Assembly: GCA_035635855.1 (NCBI GenBank)
Contig: DASQAF010000027.1
Location: 248,001-312,000 of the forward strand
Length of the DNA stretch: 64,000 nucleotides
Direction: 5' to 3'
Source: UBA11740 sp035635855
Lineage (GTDB): Bacteria > Acidobacteriota > Blastocatellia > Pyrinomonadales > Pyrinomonadaceae
Part shown: positions 24,944-33,665 of the stretch, piece by piece
Numbering within the stretch: the first letter of the stretch is position 1
Layout of the letters: each line of letters opens with the position of its first letter
The notes under the pieces: generated by a model
Told to the model about the DNA's origin: nothing
Database searches by the model: none
The model's input: only the letters and a program-made list of their open reading frames with translations
Program-made: the position numbers and the translations under genes

Positions 24944-25345
24944 CTAGCTGCGGGCTTTGCCTACCAGCATGCGCAGCATCGTCTGAAGCTGCACGGTGGT
25001 AAACGGCTTAGGAAGAAAGACGACGGCGCCGGCCGCGAAACTGTCTGAGGAAAGTTTTGGATCCTGCTCGGCAGTCATCATCATCACCGGAATTTTGTTG
25101 AACCGATTTTCAGTTCGCATATAGCGCACCAGTTCCGGCCCCGGGATATGCGGCATCACGACATCGAAAACCGCCGCAGTAAAGTTGGGGTTGTCCTGAA
25201 GCGCCTTGTAGGCTTCGCGCCCGTCGCGCGCACCCACAACCGCGTATCCTTCCTTCTCCAAAATCGTCGTCACCAGACGCAGAATTGCCGGATCGTCGTC
25301 GGCAACCAGGACGCGTCCTTTGGCGATGTTATCGGATGTACCCAC
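24944..25345 (-). CDS. CheY-like single-domain response regulator
   Basis: 133 residues, a receiver alone: V-L-V-A-D-D-D-P (12-19), phosphoacceptor Asp61 in V-F-D-V-V-M-P, Thr91 in M-T-A-E, and Lys113 in L-P-K-P-F. There is no output domain, so it signals through a partner protein. It starts 33 bp after pdxA in the same direction and may be co-transcribed. No histidine kinase is in the window. Confidence 0.92.
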   Translation of the reverse strand: MGTSDNIAKGRVLVADDDPAILRLVTTILEKEGYAVVGARDGREAYKALQDNPNFTAAVFDVVMPHIPGPELVRYMRTENRFNKIPVMMMTAEQDPKLSSDSFAAGAVVFLPKPFTTVQLQTMLRMLVGKARS

Positions 25346-25378
25346 TTTGATCTGTCGGATGACCTTGTTCTGTAGCGG

Positions 25379-26443
25379 CTATGCTGCTTCCAGAGCGGGG
25401 CCGCTTTCGCCTGCCTTCAGCGAGAGTTCCGCAGCCAGTTTGATCGCCGCGACCATGCTCGAGTGTTCGGCAATTCCTTTTCCGGCTATGTCAAAGGCCG
25501 TGCCGTGATCGACTGAGGTGCGAATAAAAGGCAAGCCCAGCGTCACGTTGACGGCTTCGCCAAACGAAAGGCACTTAACGGGAATCATCGCCTGGTCATG
25601 ATAACACGCCACCACGGCGTCAAACTCGCCGCGCGAAGCTCGCAGGAACACCGTGTCGGCGGAAAACGGGCCGCGCACGTTGATGCCGTCCGCGGCGCGA
25701 CAGGCTTCGACGGCGGGAGCAAGTTCCGCCGCCTCTTCCATGCCAAATAGTCCGCCTTCCGCCCCGTGTGGATTTAGCGCTGCGACGGCGATGCGCGGAC
25801 GTTCAATTCCCCATCGTCGCAGTTCGCGATCAGCCAAACGAATTCGCTTCTCGACGCGCTCGCGGCGGACCAGCCCAATCGCTTCCGAAAGGGGAACGTG
25901 CGTTGAGACCAGAACCACGCGCAGATTCGCACCGACAAAGCCCATCGCATAGTCATCCGAGCCCGTAAGATAAGCAAGAAACTCTGTGTGTCCGGGAAAG
26001 GTATAGCCGCCAAGGTACAGCGCCCGCTTATTGATGGGCGCGGTGGCGATCGCATCGATGCTGCCCGCGGCGCACAGTTCCACCGCCGCTTCGATATAAC
26101 CGGCCGCAGCCTTTCCGGCGGCGCCCGACTCGATGCCCGGCTCGACGTGACCCTGGATGTTATCGAGGTGAAAGATTAGGGGCTCAGAGATTTCATCCGG
26201 CAGGTGTTCGTCGCGACGGATGATCTGGTAGCCACACTGCAGGTCCAGCGTCCGCGCGTTGTGCGCCAGCAGTTGCGCGTCACCAATAATGACTGGCTGG
26301 CAAACCGCGCGAACTTCTTCTTCCGCCACCGCCTTGAGCACAACCTCCGGCCCGATTCCAGCCGGATCACCCATGGTAATACCAATGCGCGGTCGAGCGG
26401 GCCGAGAAGTTGCGGGTGCGCGATCTTGCGGCGGATGGCTCAT
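25379..26443 (-). CDS. pdxA: 4-hydroxythreonine-4-phosphate dehydrogenase
   Basis: 354-residue zinc- and NAD-dependent enzyme of pyridoxal 5'-phosphate synthesis (DXP-dependent route). It oxidises and decarboxylates 4-phosphohydroxy-L-threonine. Signatures are I-T-M-G-D-P-A-G-I-G-P-E-V-V-L-K (22-37), F-P-G-H-T-E-F-L-A, A-A-L-N-P-H-A-G/A-E-G-G, A-C-Y-H-D-Q-A-M-I-P-V-K and R-T-S-V-D-H-G-T-A-F-D-I-A. The first 18 residues are a Pro/Arg-rich extension. It lies between the hfq-like gene and a receiver gene, downstream of the dcw cluster. Confidence 0.96.
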   Translation of the reverse strand: MSHPPQDRAPATSRPARPRIGITMGDPAGIGPEVVLKAVAEEEVRAVCQPVIIGDAQLLAHNARTLDLQCGYQIIRRDEHLPDEISEPLIFHLDNIQGHVEPGIESGAAGKAAAGYIEAAVELCAAGSIDAIATAPINKRALYLGGYTFPGHTEFLAYLTGSDDYAMGFVGANLRVVLVSTHVPLSEAIGLVRRERVEKRIRLADRELRRWGIERPRIAVAALNPHGAEGGLFGMEEAAELAPAVEACRAADGINVRGPFSADTVFLRASRGEFDAVVACYHDQAMIPVKCLSFGEAVNVTLGLPFIRTSVDHGTAFDIAGKGIAEHSSMVAAIKLAAELSLKAGESGPALEAA

Positions 26444-26516
26444 CAGTCGAAGACTACGATATGAAGGCGATAGTTACCTTGCCGCTTGATCGCTTTTCAT
26501 CAAGGACCCGAACAAA

Positions 26517-26948
26517 TCAGGACCCGGACGATTGTGGCAAAGCTTCTTCCACTGGCGAGAGTTGCGGGACGCGTTCCTCAGCCTTGTAGATGTACTTAAT
26601 GTTGCGCTTCAGAACCAGCAGGTTCGGCGCAGACCGGCGATTAATTTTCAGCGCGCCCCGATCGTACCACTCAATCGTGCCTTCAATTTCTTCGCCGTCC
26701 TGCAAGACGAGCACCATCGGAGTGTGGGCGTCGATCTGCTTCTTGTAATAGTAGATTTCGGCGTGGGTTTCAGTCGGTGGCGGTTGGCGCTTGCGCACTT
26801 GAATGGATGACGACGACTGCTGCGGCGGGCGTTGCTGTGGCATTCCACCCCCCCGTTGCATGTTTCCGTTCAGGCGGTCGCGCTGTGGCGGGGCTTCCCG
26901 CCGGGCTTTCACATCGGCCAGCGTCGTTCTAATAAGTTTGCGATTCAC
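26517..26948 (-). CDS. hfq: Hfq-like Sm-domain RNA chaperone with long N-terminal extension
   Basis: 143 residues. Residues 64-123 form an Sm/Hfq core: Y-Y-Y-K-K-Q-I-D-A-H-T-P-M-V-L-V-L-Q-D-G-E-E-I-E-G-T-I-E-W-Y-D (Sm1) and N-L-L-V-L-K-R-N-I-K-Y-I-Y-K (Sm2, in place of the usual Y-K-H). It is preceded by about 60 residues of Arg/Pro/Gln-rich disordered sequence and followed by a 20-residue acidic/Ser tail. Typical Hfq is 70-100 residues with the core at the N-terminus, so the architecture is reversed. A post-transcriptional role with small RNAs is inferred. It lies between ftsZ and pdxA. Confidence 0.75.
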   Translation of the reverse strand: MNRKLIRTTLADVKARREAPPQRDRLNGNMQRGGGMPQQRPPQQSSSSIQVRKRQPPPTETHAEIYYYKKQIDAHTPMVLVLQDGEEIEGTIEWYDRGALKINRRSAPNLLVLKRNIKYIYKAEERVPQLSPVEEALPQSSGS

Positions 26949-27032
26949 AGTAATGCCTCCAAAAAAATTTCAAAAGGAACGGTTTCGACGCTCAGTTTAA
27001 GGTGCGCCCGCGTTTGAGTAGCGGGCAGATAT

Positions 27033-27051
27033 AGCCTGCTAATCGCAGGCT
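27033..27051. repeat. short hairpin downstream of ftsZ
   Basis: AGCCTGC-TAATC-GCAGGCT, a perfect 7-bp stem. It lies in the 270-bp gap between ftsZ and the hfq-like gene. No T-run is present on either strand, and no other feature was seen in the gap. Confidence 0.45.
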
Positions 27052-27219
27052 GCTACCTCCGAGGAGAGATGCCGCATTGAACCCGTCCGGAAATATCGCT
27101 AGGGAATGCGCGACATGCTACACGAGTCAGGGGAAAAACGCAAAGCTGGACAGAGGTCGAGGATTTATTATCAACGCGAGAGCGACTTCGCGTTGGATGC
27201 TCTTAACTGTTACCAGTCG

Positions 27220-28374
27220 CTAGTCCGCTTTTTTCCTGATGAACGTCGGCACATCAAGATCGTCGACACGCTTGTGACCTGGCTGGGATGCCGGATAATC
27301 CTCGGCCGTTCGCGGCGCGTATCGCGGCGCGGAGGTTACCGGCATCGTTGCGCCTGCGGCCACCGAAGCTACCGACGCCTCTCGACGGAAGCCGGTGGCA
27401 ATCACAGTGATTTTCATTGCATCAGCCATCGTCTCGTCGATTACATGGCCGAAAATAATGTTCGCGTCTTCGTCGGCTTCCTGACGCACGATCGAGGCTG
27501 CTTCGTTTACTTCAAACAACGTCAAATCGCAACCGCCAGTGATGTTGATGAGCACACCCCGGGCTCCCTGGATCGAAGCTTCTTCGAGCAAAGGCGATGA
27601 GATAGCTTCCTGCGTCGCTTCGATGGCCCGGTTTTGGCCCCGCGCGTAGCCGGTCCCCATCAGGGCCATGCCCATTCCCTGCATGATCGTGCGCACGTCG
27701 GCGAAATCCAGATTGATCAAGCCTGGCACAGTGATGAGGTCGCTGATTCCCTGCACCGCCTGACGGAGCACATCATCGGCAGCCTTGAACGCATCGGCAA
27801 ACGAAGCACCCTGAGGCACGGCCCCGAACAGGCGTTCGTTTGGAATCGTGATGACGGTGTCAACCGATTCATGCAGTTCATTCAAGCCGTGTTCAGCCTG
27901 TTGCAACCGCCGGCGTCCTTCGAATTGAAAAGGCTTAGTAACGACCGCAACAGTCAAAGCACCGAGTTCGGTTGCCAGCGAGGCGACAATCGGAGCGCCG
28001 CCCGTACCCGTGCCTCCACCCAGGCCCGTGGTAACAAACACCATGTCCGCACCTTCGAGCACCTCGATAATTTTGTCTGTGTCTTCGAGCGCTGCCTGGC
28101 GTCCTACTTCAGGATCGGCGCCGGCTCCGAGACCTTTAGTCAATCTGCCGCCGAGTTGAATCTTCACCGGCGCGCGAGAACGCTTCAGAGCCTGCAGGTC
28201 GGTGTTAGCGACGACGAACTCGATGCCTTCGATGCCGGCGTCGATCATGCGATTGACCGCGTTGCCGCCACCGCCGCCCACACCGATGACCTTAATGCGT
28301 GCGCCGGTAATCGGCGGCTCGTCGTCGATGAAAATATTGATGCCTTTGCCGGGTTCGCGAACCTCTGGTGTCAT
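27220..28374 (-). CDS. ftsZ: cell division protein FtsZ
   Basis: Tubulin-like GTPase that forms the cytokinetic ring. 384 residues from the ATG at 28374, which has GAGAGGAA upstream; the longer frame to 28452 adds 26 atypical residues. It shows the N-terminal G-V-G-G-G-G-G-N-A-V-N-R-M, the GTP signature G-L-G-G-G-T-G-T-G-G-A-P, the T7 loop N-L-D-F-A-D-V-R-T-I-M, and at the C-terminus the conserved peptide L-D-V-P-T-F-I-R-K-K that binds FtsA and other partners. It is the last division gene of the dcw cluster, 133 bp after ftsA. Confidence 0.98.
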   Translation of the reverse strand: MTPEVREPGKGINIFIDDEPPITGARIKVIGVGGGGGNAVNRMIDAGIEGIEFVVANTDLQALKRSRAPVKIQLGGRLTKGLGAGADPEVGRQAALEDTDKIIEVLEGADMVFVTTGLGGGTGTGGAPIVASLATELGALTVAVVTKPFQFEGRRRLQQAEHGLNELHESVDTVITIPNERLFGAVPQGASFADAFKAADDVLRQAVQGISDLITVPGLINLDFADVRTIMQGMGMALMGTGYARGQNRAIEATQEAISSPLLEEASIQGARGVLINITGGCDLTLFEVNEAASIVRQEADEDANIIFGHVIDETMADAMKITVIATGFRREASVASVAAGATMPVTSAPRYAPRTAEDYPASQPGHKRVDDLDVPTFIRKKAD

Positions 28375-28507
28375 TGGTTTTTCCTCTCTTCCAAACCGGG
28401 ATGGCTTCCACGGCCTCTTTCGTTTATTTTGGGCTAGCTGAACCACGGGCATCTATATCTTGCGGACAACATCTTGTGCCATAGGCGCGCCAGCATACAA
28501 CACTTGG

Positions 28508-29773
28508 TCACAAAATACTACTACTAAAACGACTGCGAAACTTGGAAACAAAATGCGTCAAACGTCCGGAAGCTCCGCGCTTCGCCGTGCCTGCGCGCTG
28601 CTCCATTGCGTGTGCTCGCTGAGATACCAACGCGAGTCCGGAAGCCGCCGCCCACGCCGGACTTTGGATGTCCTCGATCAATCCGCCAAAGCGATCGCGC
28701 TCGGGAAATCCGATCCGCACGGGCGCGTCAAAAACCTGTTCGGCGATTTCGATCATTCCATCCAACAACGCACCACCACCGCTGAGAACCACTCCGCTCG
28801 ACAGTTGGCGATTCCAACCAGAGTCACGAATTTCGTCGGACACGTGCATCAGCACTTCTTCGGCGCGCGGCTGCAAGATGTCGCAGAGAATTTGGCGCGA
28901 CAGTTGCCGCGGCGCGCGTCCGCCGACCGACGGGACCTCGACCATTTCTCCGCGCTGATCGTCACTGAGCGTCGCGCTCGACGCGCAGCCGACCGTGCGT
29001 TTGATTCGCTCAGCTTCCGGAATCGGCGTCCGCAAGCCAAACGCTATGTCATTGGTAAAGTGCGCCCCGCCCAGCGGAAAAACTGCCGTGTGTTGCACCG
29101 CGCCGCGTTGATATACGCACAGGCCGGTGGTCTCTGCGCCGATATCCACCAGGGCAGAGCCATACTCTTTATCGTCTTCGGTTAAGGTGGCTTCGGCGGC
29201 GGCAAGCTGCTCAAGAATCATGTCAGCAACAATCAATCCCGCCCGATTTACCGCGTTAATGGCGTTCTGGCGCGCGGTGACCGGACTCGTGACGATGTGG
29301 ACTTTGACTGCCAGTCGCGCTCCGGTCATGCCGACTGGATCATTAATACCGTCCTGGTCGTCGACGATGAATTCCTGGGGCAAGCGGTCCACGATTTCGC
29401 GGCCGGCGGGGAGTTGGATCGCGCAGGCTGAATCAATGGCCCGTCGCACATCTTCGCCGGTAATCTCGCGATCGCGACCGGCCACGGCCACAATCGCCTG
29501 GCCGTTAAAGCCCATGATGTGCGAGCCGGCCAGGTTAATCGTTACTTCTTCCGCCTGCACTCCGCTCATTCGCTCGGCGTCTTCGACGGCTCGCTTGATT
29601 GATTCGACCGCGACCTCGGGGTTTACAATTACGCCCTTGCGCAGGCCGCGCGATTCCGCTTCGCCGATACCGAGTATTTGCAACAGTCCTTCATCGCCCG
29701 GGCCCGCGACTATGCACGTCACCTTACTCGTCCCGATATCCAGACCCACGGTGTGATTTGTCCGCTTTGCCAT
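28508..29773 (-). CDS. ftsA: cell division protein FtsA
   Basis: 421-residue actin-like protein that ties FtsZ filaments to the membrane and recruits later division proteins. It begins T-V-G-L-D-I-G-T-S-K-V-T-C-I-V-A, the ATPase phosphate-1 motif. The SHS2/1C domain (about 85-165) and the phosphate-2 motif A-L-V-D-I-G-A-E-T-T are present. The C-terminal segment S-G-R-L-T-H-F-V-S-K-F-R-S-R-F is the expected amphipathic membrane helix. It lies between ftsQ and ftsZ. Confidence 0.97.
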   Translation of the reverse strand: MAKRTNHTVGLDIGTSKVTCIVAGPGDEGLLQILGIGEAESRGLRKGVIVNPEVAVESIKRAVEDAERMSGVQAEEVTINLAGSHIMGFNGQAIVAVAGRDREITGEDVRRAIDSACAIQLPAGREIVDRLPQEFIVDDQDGINDPVGMTGARLAVKVHIVTSPVTARQNAINAVNRAGLIVADMILEQLAAAEATLTEDDKEYGSALVDIGAETTGLCVYQRGAVQHTAVFPLGGAHFTNDIAFGLRTPIPEAERIKRTVGCASSATLSDDQRGEMVEVPSVGGRAPRQLSRQILCDILQPRAEEVLMHVSDEIRDSGWNRQLSSGVVLSGGGALLDGMIEIAEQVFDAPVRIGFPERDRFGGLIEDIQSPAWAAASGLALVSQRAHAMEQRAGTAKRGASGRLTHFVSKFRSRFSSSIL

Positions 29774-29811
29774 TTAGCTTCTCAAATTCAGCGTAGCTGT
29801 TGCGCGTGATC

Positions 29812-30900
29812 TCAACGCAGAGGCAGCCGAGCATTGTTCGGCGGCTTTTGCTCGCGCCGGGTGTTGTTCTTATCGATCTTCTTGCCGTTAAGCGTCGTGC
29901 TCTCGGTGCTTCTTCGAGCCGCGCTGTTGCTGTTCGTCTGCTTTGTTGGGATCGTGGGCGGCGAGCTTGCCGTGCTCGCAGTCGAGTCGGACACAGCGGT
30001 CGCGTCGCCGGTAGCAATCTTGTTCCCGGAACTAAATCCGATCACCACCCGGCCGCTTTGCAAATCAACATAGGTAATAGACGATCCGCGCGGAGTCTGT
30101 TTGTAAACATCGAGCGCCTCCAGCGCTATTTTCAGACGCGGGCCCATCTCCTGTCCGCCGAGCCGCACCTCGATTTGTGAATCGTTGCCGGCAAGTTGGG
30201 CCCGCACGTCACGCACATCGATTAAGTTAACTTCGCTAACGCGTTCTGAAAGACCCAGCGCCGCCCATTCCTTAACCACCTCTAAATATTTCCGGACCCG
30301 GTCAGTGTTATCTATGCGTGCCTCTTCAGTGCCGTCTTCGTTCCAACCGCGAATGAAAAACGCCGGCATCTGATCGGATGGCTTCATTTCTCCCAACGCC
30401 ACACCTTCATCGTCGACCCAGACGAAGTGGCCGCCCGCGGTGTGGACCACGGCCTGGGGAACGCGCTCAGTAATGCGGACGCGGAGGCCATCGGGCAAAA
30501 CGCGGCTGACCACCGCGCGGCGCACGCCCGGCAGACGCCCCAACTCCACACTGAGCGCAGGAAGATCCGCCCGCCAAACTCCAGTTCGGGTTACCGCGCG
30601 TCGCGCAAGGCCCTCAATCTCCGCCGCCGATGTCCGCGACGTTCCCACCACATCTATGCTGCGCACTTGAAACAGAGCCGCGGAAGCAGCGACGCGATAG
30701 CCAACAATCAAAGTAATGATCACCAGAATCCCGAGAAGGAGTTTCAGTGCCGAAGGCACATAAGCGAAAAGAGTGCGCAGCGAAAGAGTTCTCGCCGCCC
30801 TCGCGCCGGAATTACCACGACGCGCGGGACGCTGGACTACACCCCGGGCCGGAGCCGCCGCTCGCTTCGAACCTCTTGCTGCGATCACTTGTTCTCTCAT
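29812..30900 (-). CDS. ftsQ: cell division protein FtsQ/DivIB
   Basis: 362-residue single-pass divisome protein. A basic Arg/Ala-rich cytoplasmic N-terminus (1-45) is followed by a transmembrane helix (L-L-L-G-I-L-V-I-I-T-L-I-V-G-Y), a POTRA domain starting F-Q-V-R-S-I-D-V-V-G-T-S-R-T, and the FtsQ beta domain ending with I-T-Y-V-D-L-Q-S-G-R-V-V-I-G-F. About 65 extra residues at the C-terminus are low-complexity Thr/Ser/Asn/Lys-rich and not typical of FtsQ. It sits between murB and ftsA as expected. Confidence 0.93.
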   Translation of the reverse strand: MREQVIAARGSKRAAAPARGVVQRPARRGNSGARAARTLSLRTLFAYVPSALKLLLGILVIITLIVGYRVAASAALFQVRSIDVVGTSRTSAAEIEGLARRAVTRTGVWRADLPALSVELGRLPGVRRAVVSRVLPDGLRVRITERVPQAVVHTAGGHFVWVDDEGVALGEMKPSDQMPAFFIRGWNEDGTEEARIDNTDRVRKYLEVVKEWAALGLSERVSEVNLIDVRDVRAQLAGNDSQIEVRLGGQEMGPRLKIALEALDVYKQTPRGSSITYVDLQSGRVVIGFSSGNKIATGDATAVSDSTASTASSPPTIPTKQTNSNSAARRSTESTTLNGKKIDKNNTRREQKPPNNARLPLR

Positions 30901-30914
30901 GTTTTTCTCATCGG

Positions 30915-30972
30915 TTCAGAGTTCAACCTTCAGGTTGCTCCTTGCCGCGCACGCTAAGGCGTGAACTCTGAA
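30915..30972. repeat. hairpin between murB and ftsQ
   Basis: Perfect 11-bp arms TTCAGAGTTCA (30915-30925) and TGAACTCTGAA (30962-30972). The arms contain GTTCA/GAACTC iterations. It falls immediately after the murB stop. Another member of the short-motif hairpins seen in this window. Confidence 0.6.
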
Positions 30973-30974
30973 CT

Positions 30975-31925
30975 CTAAGTCTCTGTGTCGGTCTGTGAGC
31001 TCCACAGCTCAACTTCGTATTCAAGATCGATTCCGTGTTCCTGCTTCACGCGCCCTCGAATCTCTTCGGCCAGCGCCAACGCGTCGGCCGCTTTCGCATC
31101 TTCACCTTCTGTGACGATAAAGTTTGCGTGCTTCGGAGAAACCACCGCACCGCCGCGACGTCTTCCTTTCATGCCGAGGTCGTCGATCATCTTGCCGGTG
31201 CCAATCGGGCTGGCAGGCGCGTTCTTGAAAAAGCAACCAGCGGAACGCGCGCCATGCGGCTGAGAGGCCATGCGCTGGTCTTTTGCTTTATCCATCCGCG
31301 AGTCGATTTCTTTAGGGTCGTCCGGATGCAGCAAAAGGGTCGCGCCCAGCAGCAATTCGCCGTCCTCGAACGAAGTGTGGCGATAGTTCCATTTCACCTC
31401 GGTTCCGGGAATCGCGACCACGCGCCCGCCGCGCGCCACGCGCACTGTTTCCACAACGGTGCCGATTTCCTGACCATAGGCGCCGGCATTCATCCACAGC
31501 GCGCCGCCCACCGTGCCCGGAATTCCGTTCAAACCTTCGATTCCAGCCAGACCTTTTCGCGCGGCGTCAACACAAAGCCGGGGCAGCGAATAACCGGCGC
31601 TGATGGAAACTCGCTCGCCTTCAAAGACCGGCGCGCCTTTCAACTCTTTCAGACTCAGGATCACGTAGTGATGCGCACCGTCGTCGGCGAGCACGTTACT
31701 GCCGGAACCGAGCGGCCGCCACGCGATTCCCTGCTGAGCCAATTCATGGACGAGCGCCGCCGCCTGCTCTTCCGTGCGCGGCGACACGACCCAATCGACC
31801 GCGCCACCGACGCGCAGACTGGTTAACTCAGCAAAGCGCTTACCGCGTTCAGCACGCACGCCTAAACGCGCTGCGATCTCTTCAATCGCCGCATCGCGTC
31901 GGGTTATGTCTTCGGCTGAAACCAT
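30975..31925 (-). CDS. murB: UDP-N-acetylenolpyruvoylglucosamine reductase
   Basis: 316-residue FAD enzyme that reduces UDP-GlcNAc-enolpyruvate to UDP-MurNAc with NADPH. FAD-domain motifs are T-S-L-R-V-G-G-A-V-D-W, L-G-S-G-S-N-V-L and G-L-N-G-I-P-G-T-V-G-G-A-L-W-M-N-A-G-A-Y-G. The C-terminal S-A-G-C-F-F-K-N-A has Cys where most enzymes have the proton-donating Ser or Cys, and N-F-I-V-T precedes the terminal helix. The absence of the roughly 50-residue insert makes it type II, as in Gram-positives. It lies between murC and ftsQ. Confidence 0.96.
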   Translation of the reverse strand: MVSAEDITRRDAAIEEIAARLGVRAERGKRFAELTSLRVGGAVDWVVSPRTEEQAAALVHELAQQGIAWRPLGSGSNVLADDGAHHYVILSLKELKGAPVFEGERVSISAGYSLPRLCVDAARKGLAGIEGLNGIPGTVGGALWMNAGAYGQEIGTVVETVRVARGGRVVAIPGTEVKWNYRHTSFEDGELLLGATLLLHPDDPKEIDSRMDKAKDQRMASQPHGARSAGCFFKNAPASPIGTGKMIDDLGMKGRRRGGAVVSPKHANFIVTEGEDAKAADALALAEEIRGRVKQEHGIDLEYEVELWSSQTDTET

Positions 31926-31947
31926 CTTAAAAGTGAATCAGTGTCGA

Positions 31948-32113
31948 CTCCCTCTCCCTTTTGGGAGAGGGCTGGGGAGAGGGTCTTAACGATCTCACCC
32001 CTTTGTTTGTTTTTCCTTCTACCGCAGCCCTCCTGAGAAGAAAAAGGGAAATGAGTTTCATTAATTCCTCCTCACCCAGGCCCTCACCCTAACCCTCTCC
32101 CAAAGGGAGAGGG
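31948..32113. repeat. composite CTCCCTCTCCC repeat element, copy 1
   Basis: CTCCCTCTCCC-TTTT-GGGAGAGGG and a CTGGGGAGAGGG tail (31948-31983) are followed about 100 bp later by the same unit inverted (CCCTCACCCTAACCCTCTCC, then CAAAGGGAGAGGG, 32081-32113). It fills most of the murC-murB gap. The element recurs upstream of murC. Confidence 0.75.
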
Positions 32114-32120
32114 AAAAACA

Positions 32121-33524
32121 CTAAGGCTGCGCGATCTGCACATTCTTACCGCGCAGCAACGCCAACAACTGATCGCCCGCCCGATGAACTGAGCCCGCGC
32201 CCAGCGTAATCACCAGGTCGCCTTCGCGCACATTCGCGCGTAGAACCTCCGGCGCGCTCTCGAGCCCGCCCACGTACTCCGCATTCTTATGACCCCAACT
32301 CTTGATTCGTCCAGTCAAGACTTCGGCGTCAACTCCCTCGATGGGTGTCTCGCTGGCGGCGTAGATGTCGGTTACGAAAAGGACATCTGCGTTATTAAAG
32401 GCGCTGGCAAATTCGTCCATTAAGTCGTTCGTGCGTGTATAGCGGTGCGGCTGGAACAGCACGACGATGCGCCGGTTCGGGGCGCCGATACGCGCTGCGC
32501 TTAAGGTCGCCTTGATCTCAGTCGGATGATGGCCATAGTCGTCGACCACCGTGACGCCGGCTTCCTCACCCTTGAATTGAAAGCGCCGATCAGCGCCGCT
32601 GAATTCGCCTAGCGCATGTGCGATCGTGTCAAACGGCACTTCCAACTCGAGCCCGACCGCAATTGCTGCCAGCGAATTGTAAACGTTGTGCTTGCCCGGC
32701 ACGCGCAGCGTTACCCGTCCCAGCACGTCGATGCCTCGCAGAACTGAAAACTTCGACCCAAACGATTGGTCATAGGTAATGTCATGCGCCGAGACATCGG
32801 CTTGGGCACTCATGCCGTAGGTGACGCGCCGTCGTCCGACGTTCGGAATCACGGCCTGCACATGCGGATCGTCCAAACAAAGGATCGCGGCACCGTAGAA
32901 CGGAACCTTATTAACAAAATCCGCAAAGCACTTTCGCACGTCTTCCATATCGTGGTAGTAGTCCATGTGTTCGCGATCGATGTTGGTCACTACGGCGATC
33001 GTCGGTGTCAGCATCAGGAACGAACGATCGCTTTCATCAGCCTCAACTACCATCAAGTCGCTCTTGCCCAGACGCGCGTTGGCGCGATAGGTGCGCACGA
33101 TGCCGCCAATTACAAACGTCGGATCGAGACCGGCAATACCCAGCACGGTCGCCACCATCGAAGTCGTCGTGGTCTTGCCGTGCGAGCCGGCGACGGCCAC
33201 GGTGTGCGGTTTCATGCGCATTAATTCGGCCAGCATTTCCGCGCGCGGGATCACCGGAATCGATCGACGGCGTGCTTCGATGATTTCCGGATTGTCATCA
33301 CGCACGGCCGTGGAACGCACGACCACGTGGGCGTCGCCGACATTTTCCGCCGCGTGGCCTTCCTCGACCGTCACACCGAGCTCTTCCAGATGCGCGGTCA
33401 CTTCAGACTTCTTCTGGTCAGAGCCCGAGACACGGAAGCCCAGGTTGGCCAGCACCTCGGCGATGCCGGACATGCCGATGCCGCCAATACCGACAAAGTG
33501 AATGTGTTGAAAGCGACGAAACAT
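32121..33524 (-). CDS. murC: UDP-N-acetylmuramate--L-alanine ligase
   Basis: 467-residue cytosolic Mur ligase that adds the first amino acid of the peptidoglycan stem. It starts with the N-terminal I-H-F-V-G-I-G-G-I-G-M-S-G-I-A-E-V (8-24). The ATP-binding P-loop is G-S-H-G-K-T-T-T-T-S-M-V, followed by the Mur motifs E-A-D-E-S-D and N-I-D-R-E-H-M-D-Y and, in the C-domain, D-D-Y-G-H-H-P-T-E-I and F-Q-P-H-R-Y-T-R-T. Paired repeats lie on both sides, so in an operon with murG and murB the transcript would contain these hairpins. Confidence 0.98.
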   Translation of the reverse strand: MFRRFQHIHFVGIGGIGMSGIAEVLANLGFRVSGSDQKKSEVTAHLEELGVTVEEGHAAENVGDAHVVVRSTAVRDDNPEIIEARRRSIPVIPRAEMLAELMRMKPHTVAVAGSHGKTTTTSMVATVLGIAGLDPTFVIGGIVRTYRANARLGKSDLMVVEADESDRSFLMLTPTIAVVTNIDREHMDYYHDMEDVRKCFADFVNKVPFYGAAILCLDDPHVQAVIPNVGRRRVTYGMSAQADVSAHDITYDQSFGSKFSVLRGIDVLGRVTLRVPGKHNVYNSLAAIAVGLELEVPFDTIAHALGEFSGADRRFQFKGEEAGVTVVDDYGHHPTEIKATLSAARIGAPNRRIVVLFQPHRYTRTNDLMDEFASAFNNADVLFVTDIYAASETPIEGVDAEVLTGRIKSWGHKNAEYVGGLESAPEVLRANVREGDLVITLGAGSVHRAGDQLLALLRGKNVQIAQP

Positions 33525-33556
33525 TTAGACGATCTCTTCTCACTGCTTTCGGCCTA

Positions 33557-33652
33557 CTCCCTCTCCCTTTTGGGAGAGGGTTGGGGTGAGGGCCTCAGTA
33601 GCTTCCTCGGCTAAGCCCCTCATCCCCGGCCCTTCTCCCAAGGGGAGAAGGG
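33557..33652. repeat. composite CTCCCTCTCCC repeat element, copy 2
   Basis: CTCCCTCTCCC-TTTT-GGGAGAGGG plus TTGGGGTGAGGG (33557-33592), then the inverted half (CCCCTCATCCCCGGCCCTTC, then TCCCAAGGGGAGAAGGG, 33616-33652). It lies between murG and murC. Each half alone folds as a hairpin. Confidence 0.75.
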
Positions 33653-33665
33653 CGCGACTTACTGC

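Noticed and set aside
31035..31826. 263-codon open frame on the plus strand inside murB
   Set aside because: Antisense shadow of a well-conserved gene, no protein family seen.
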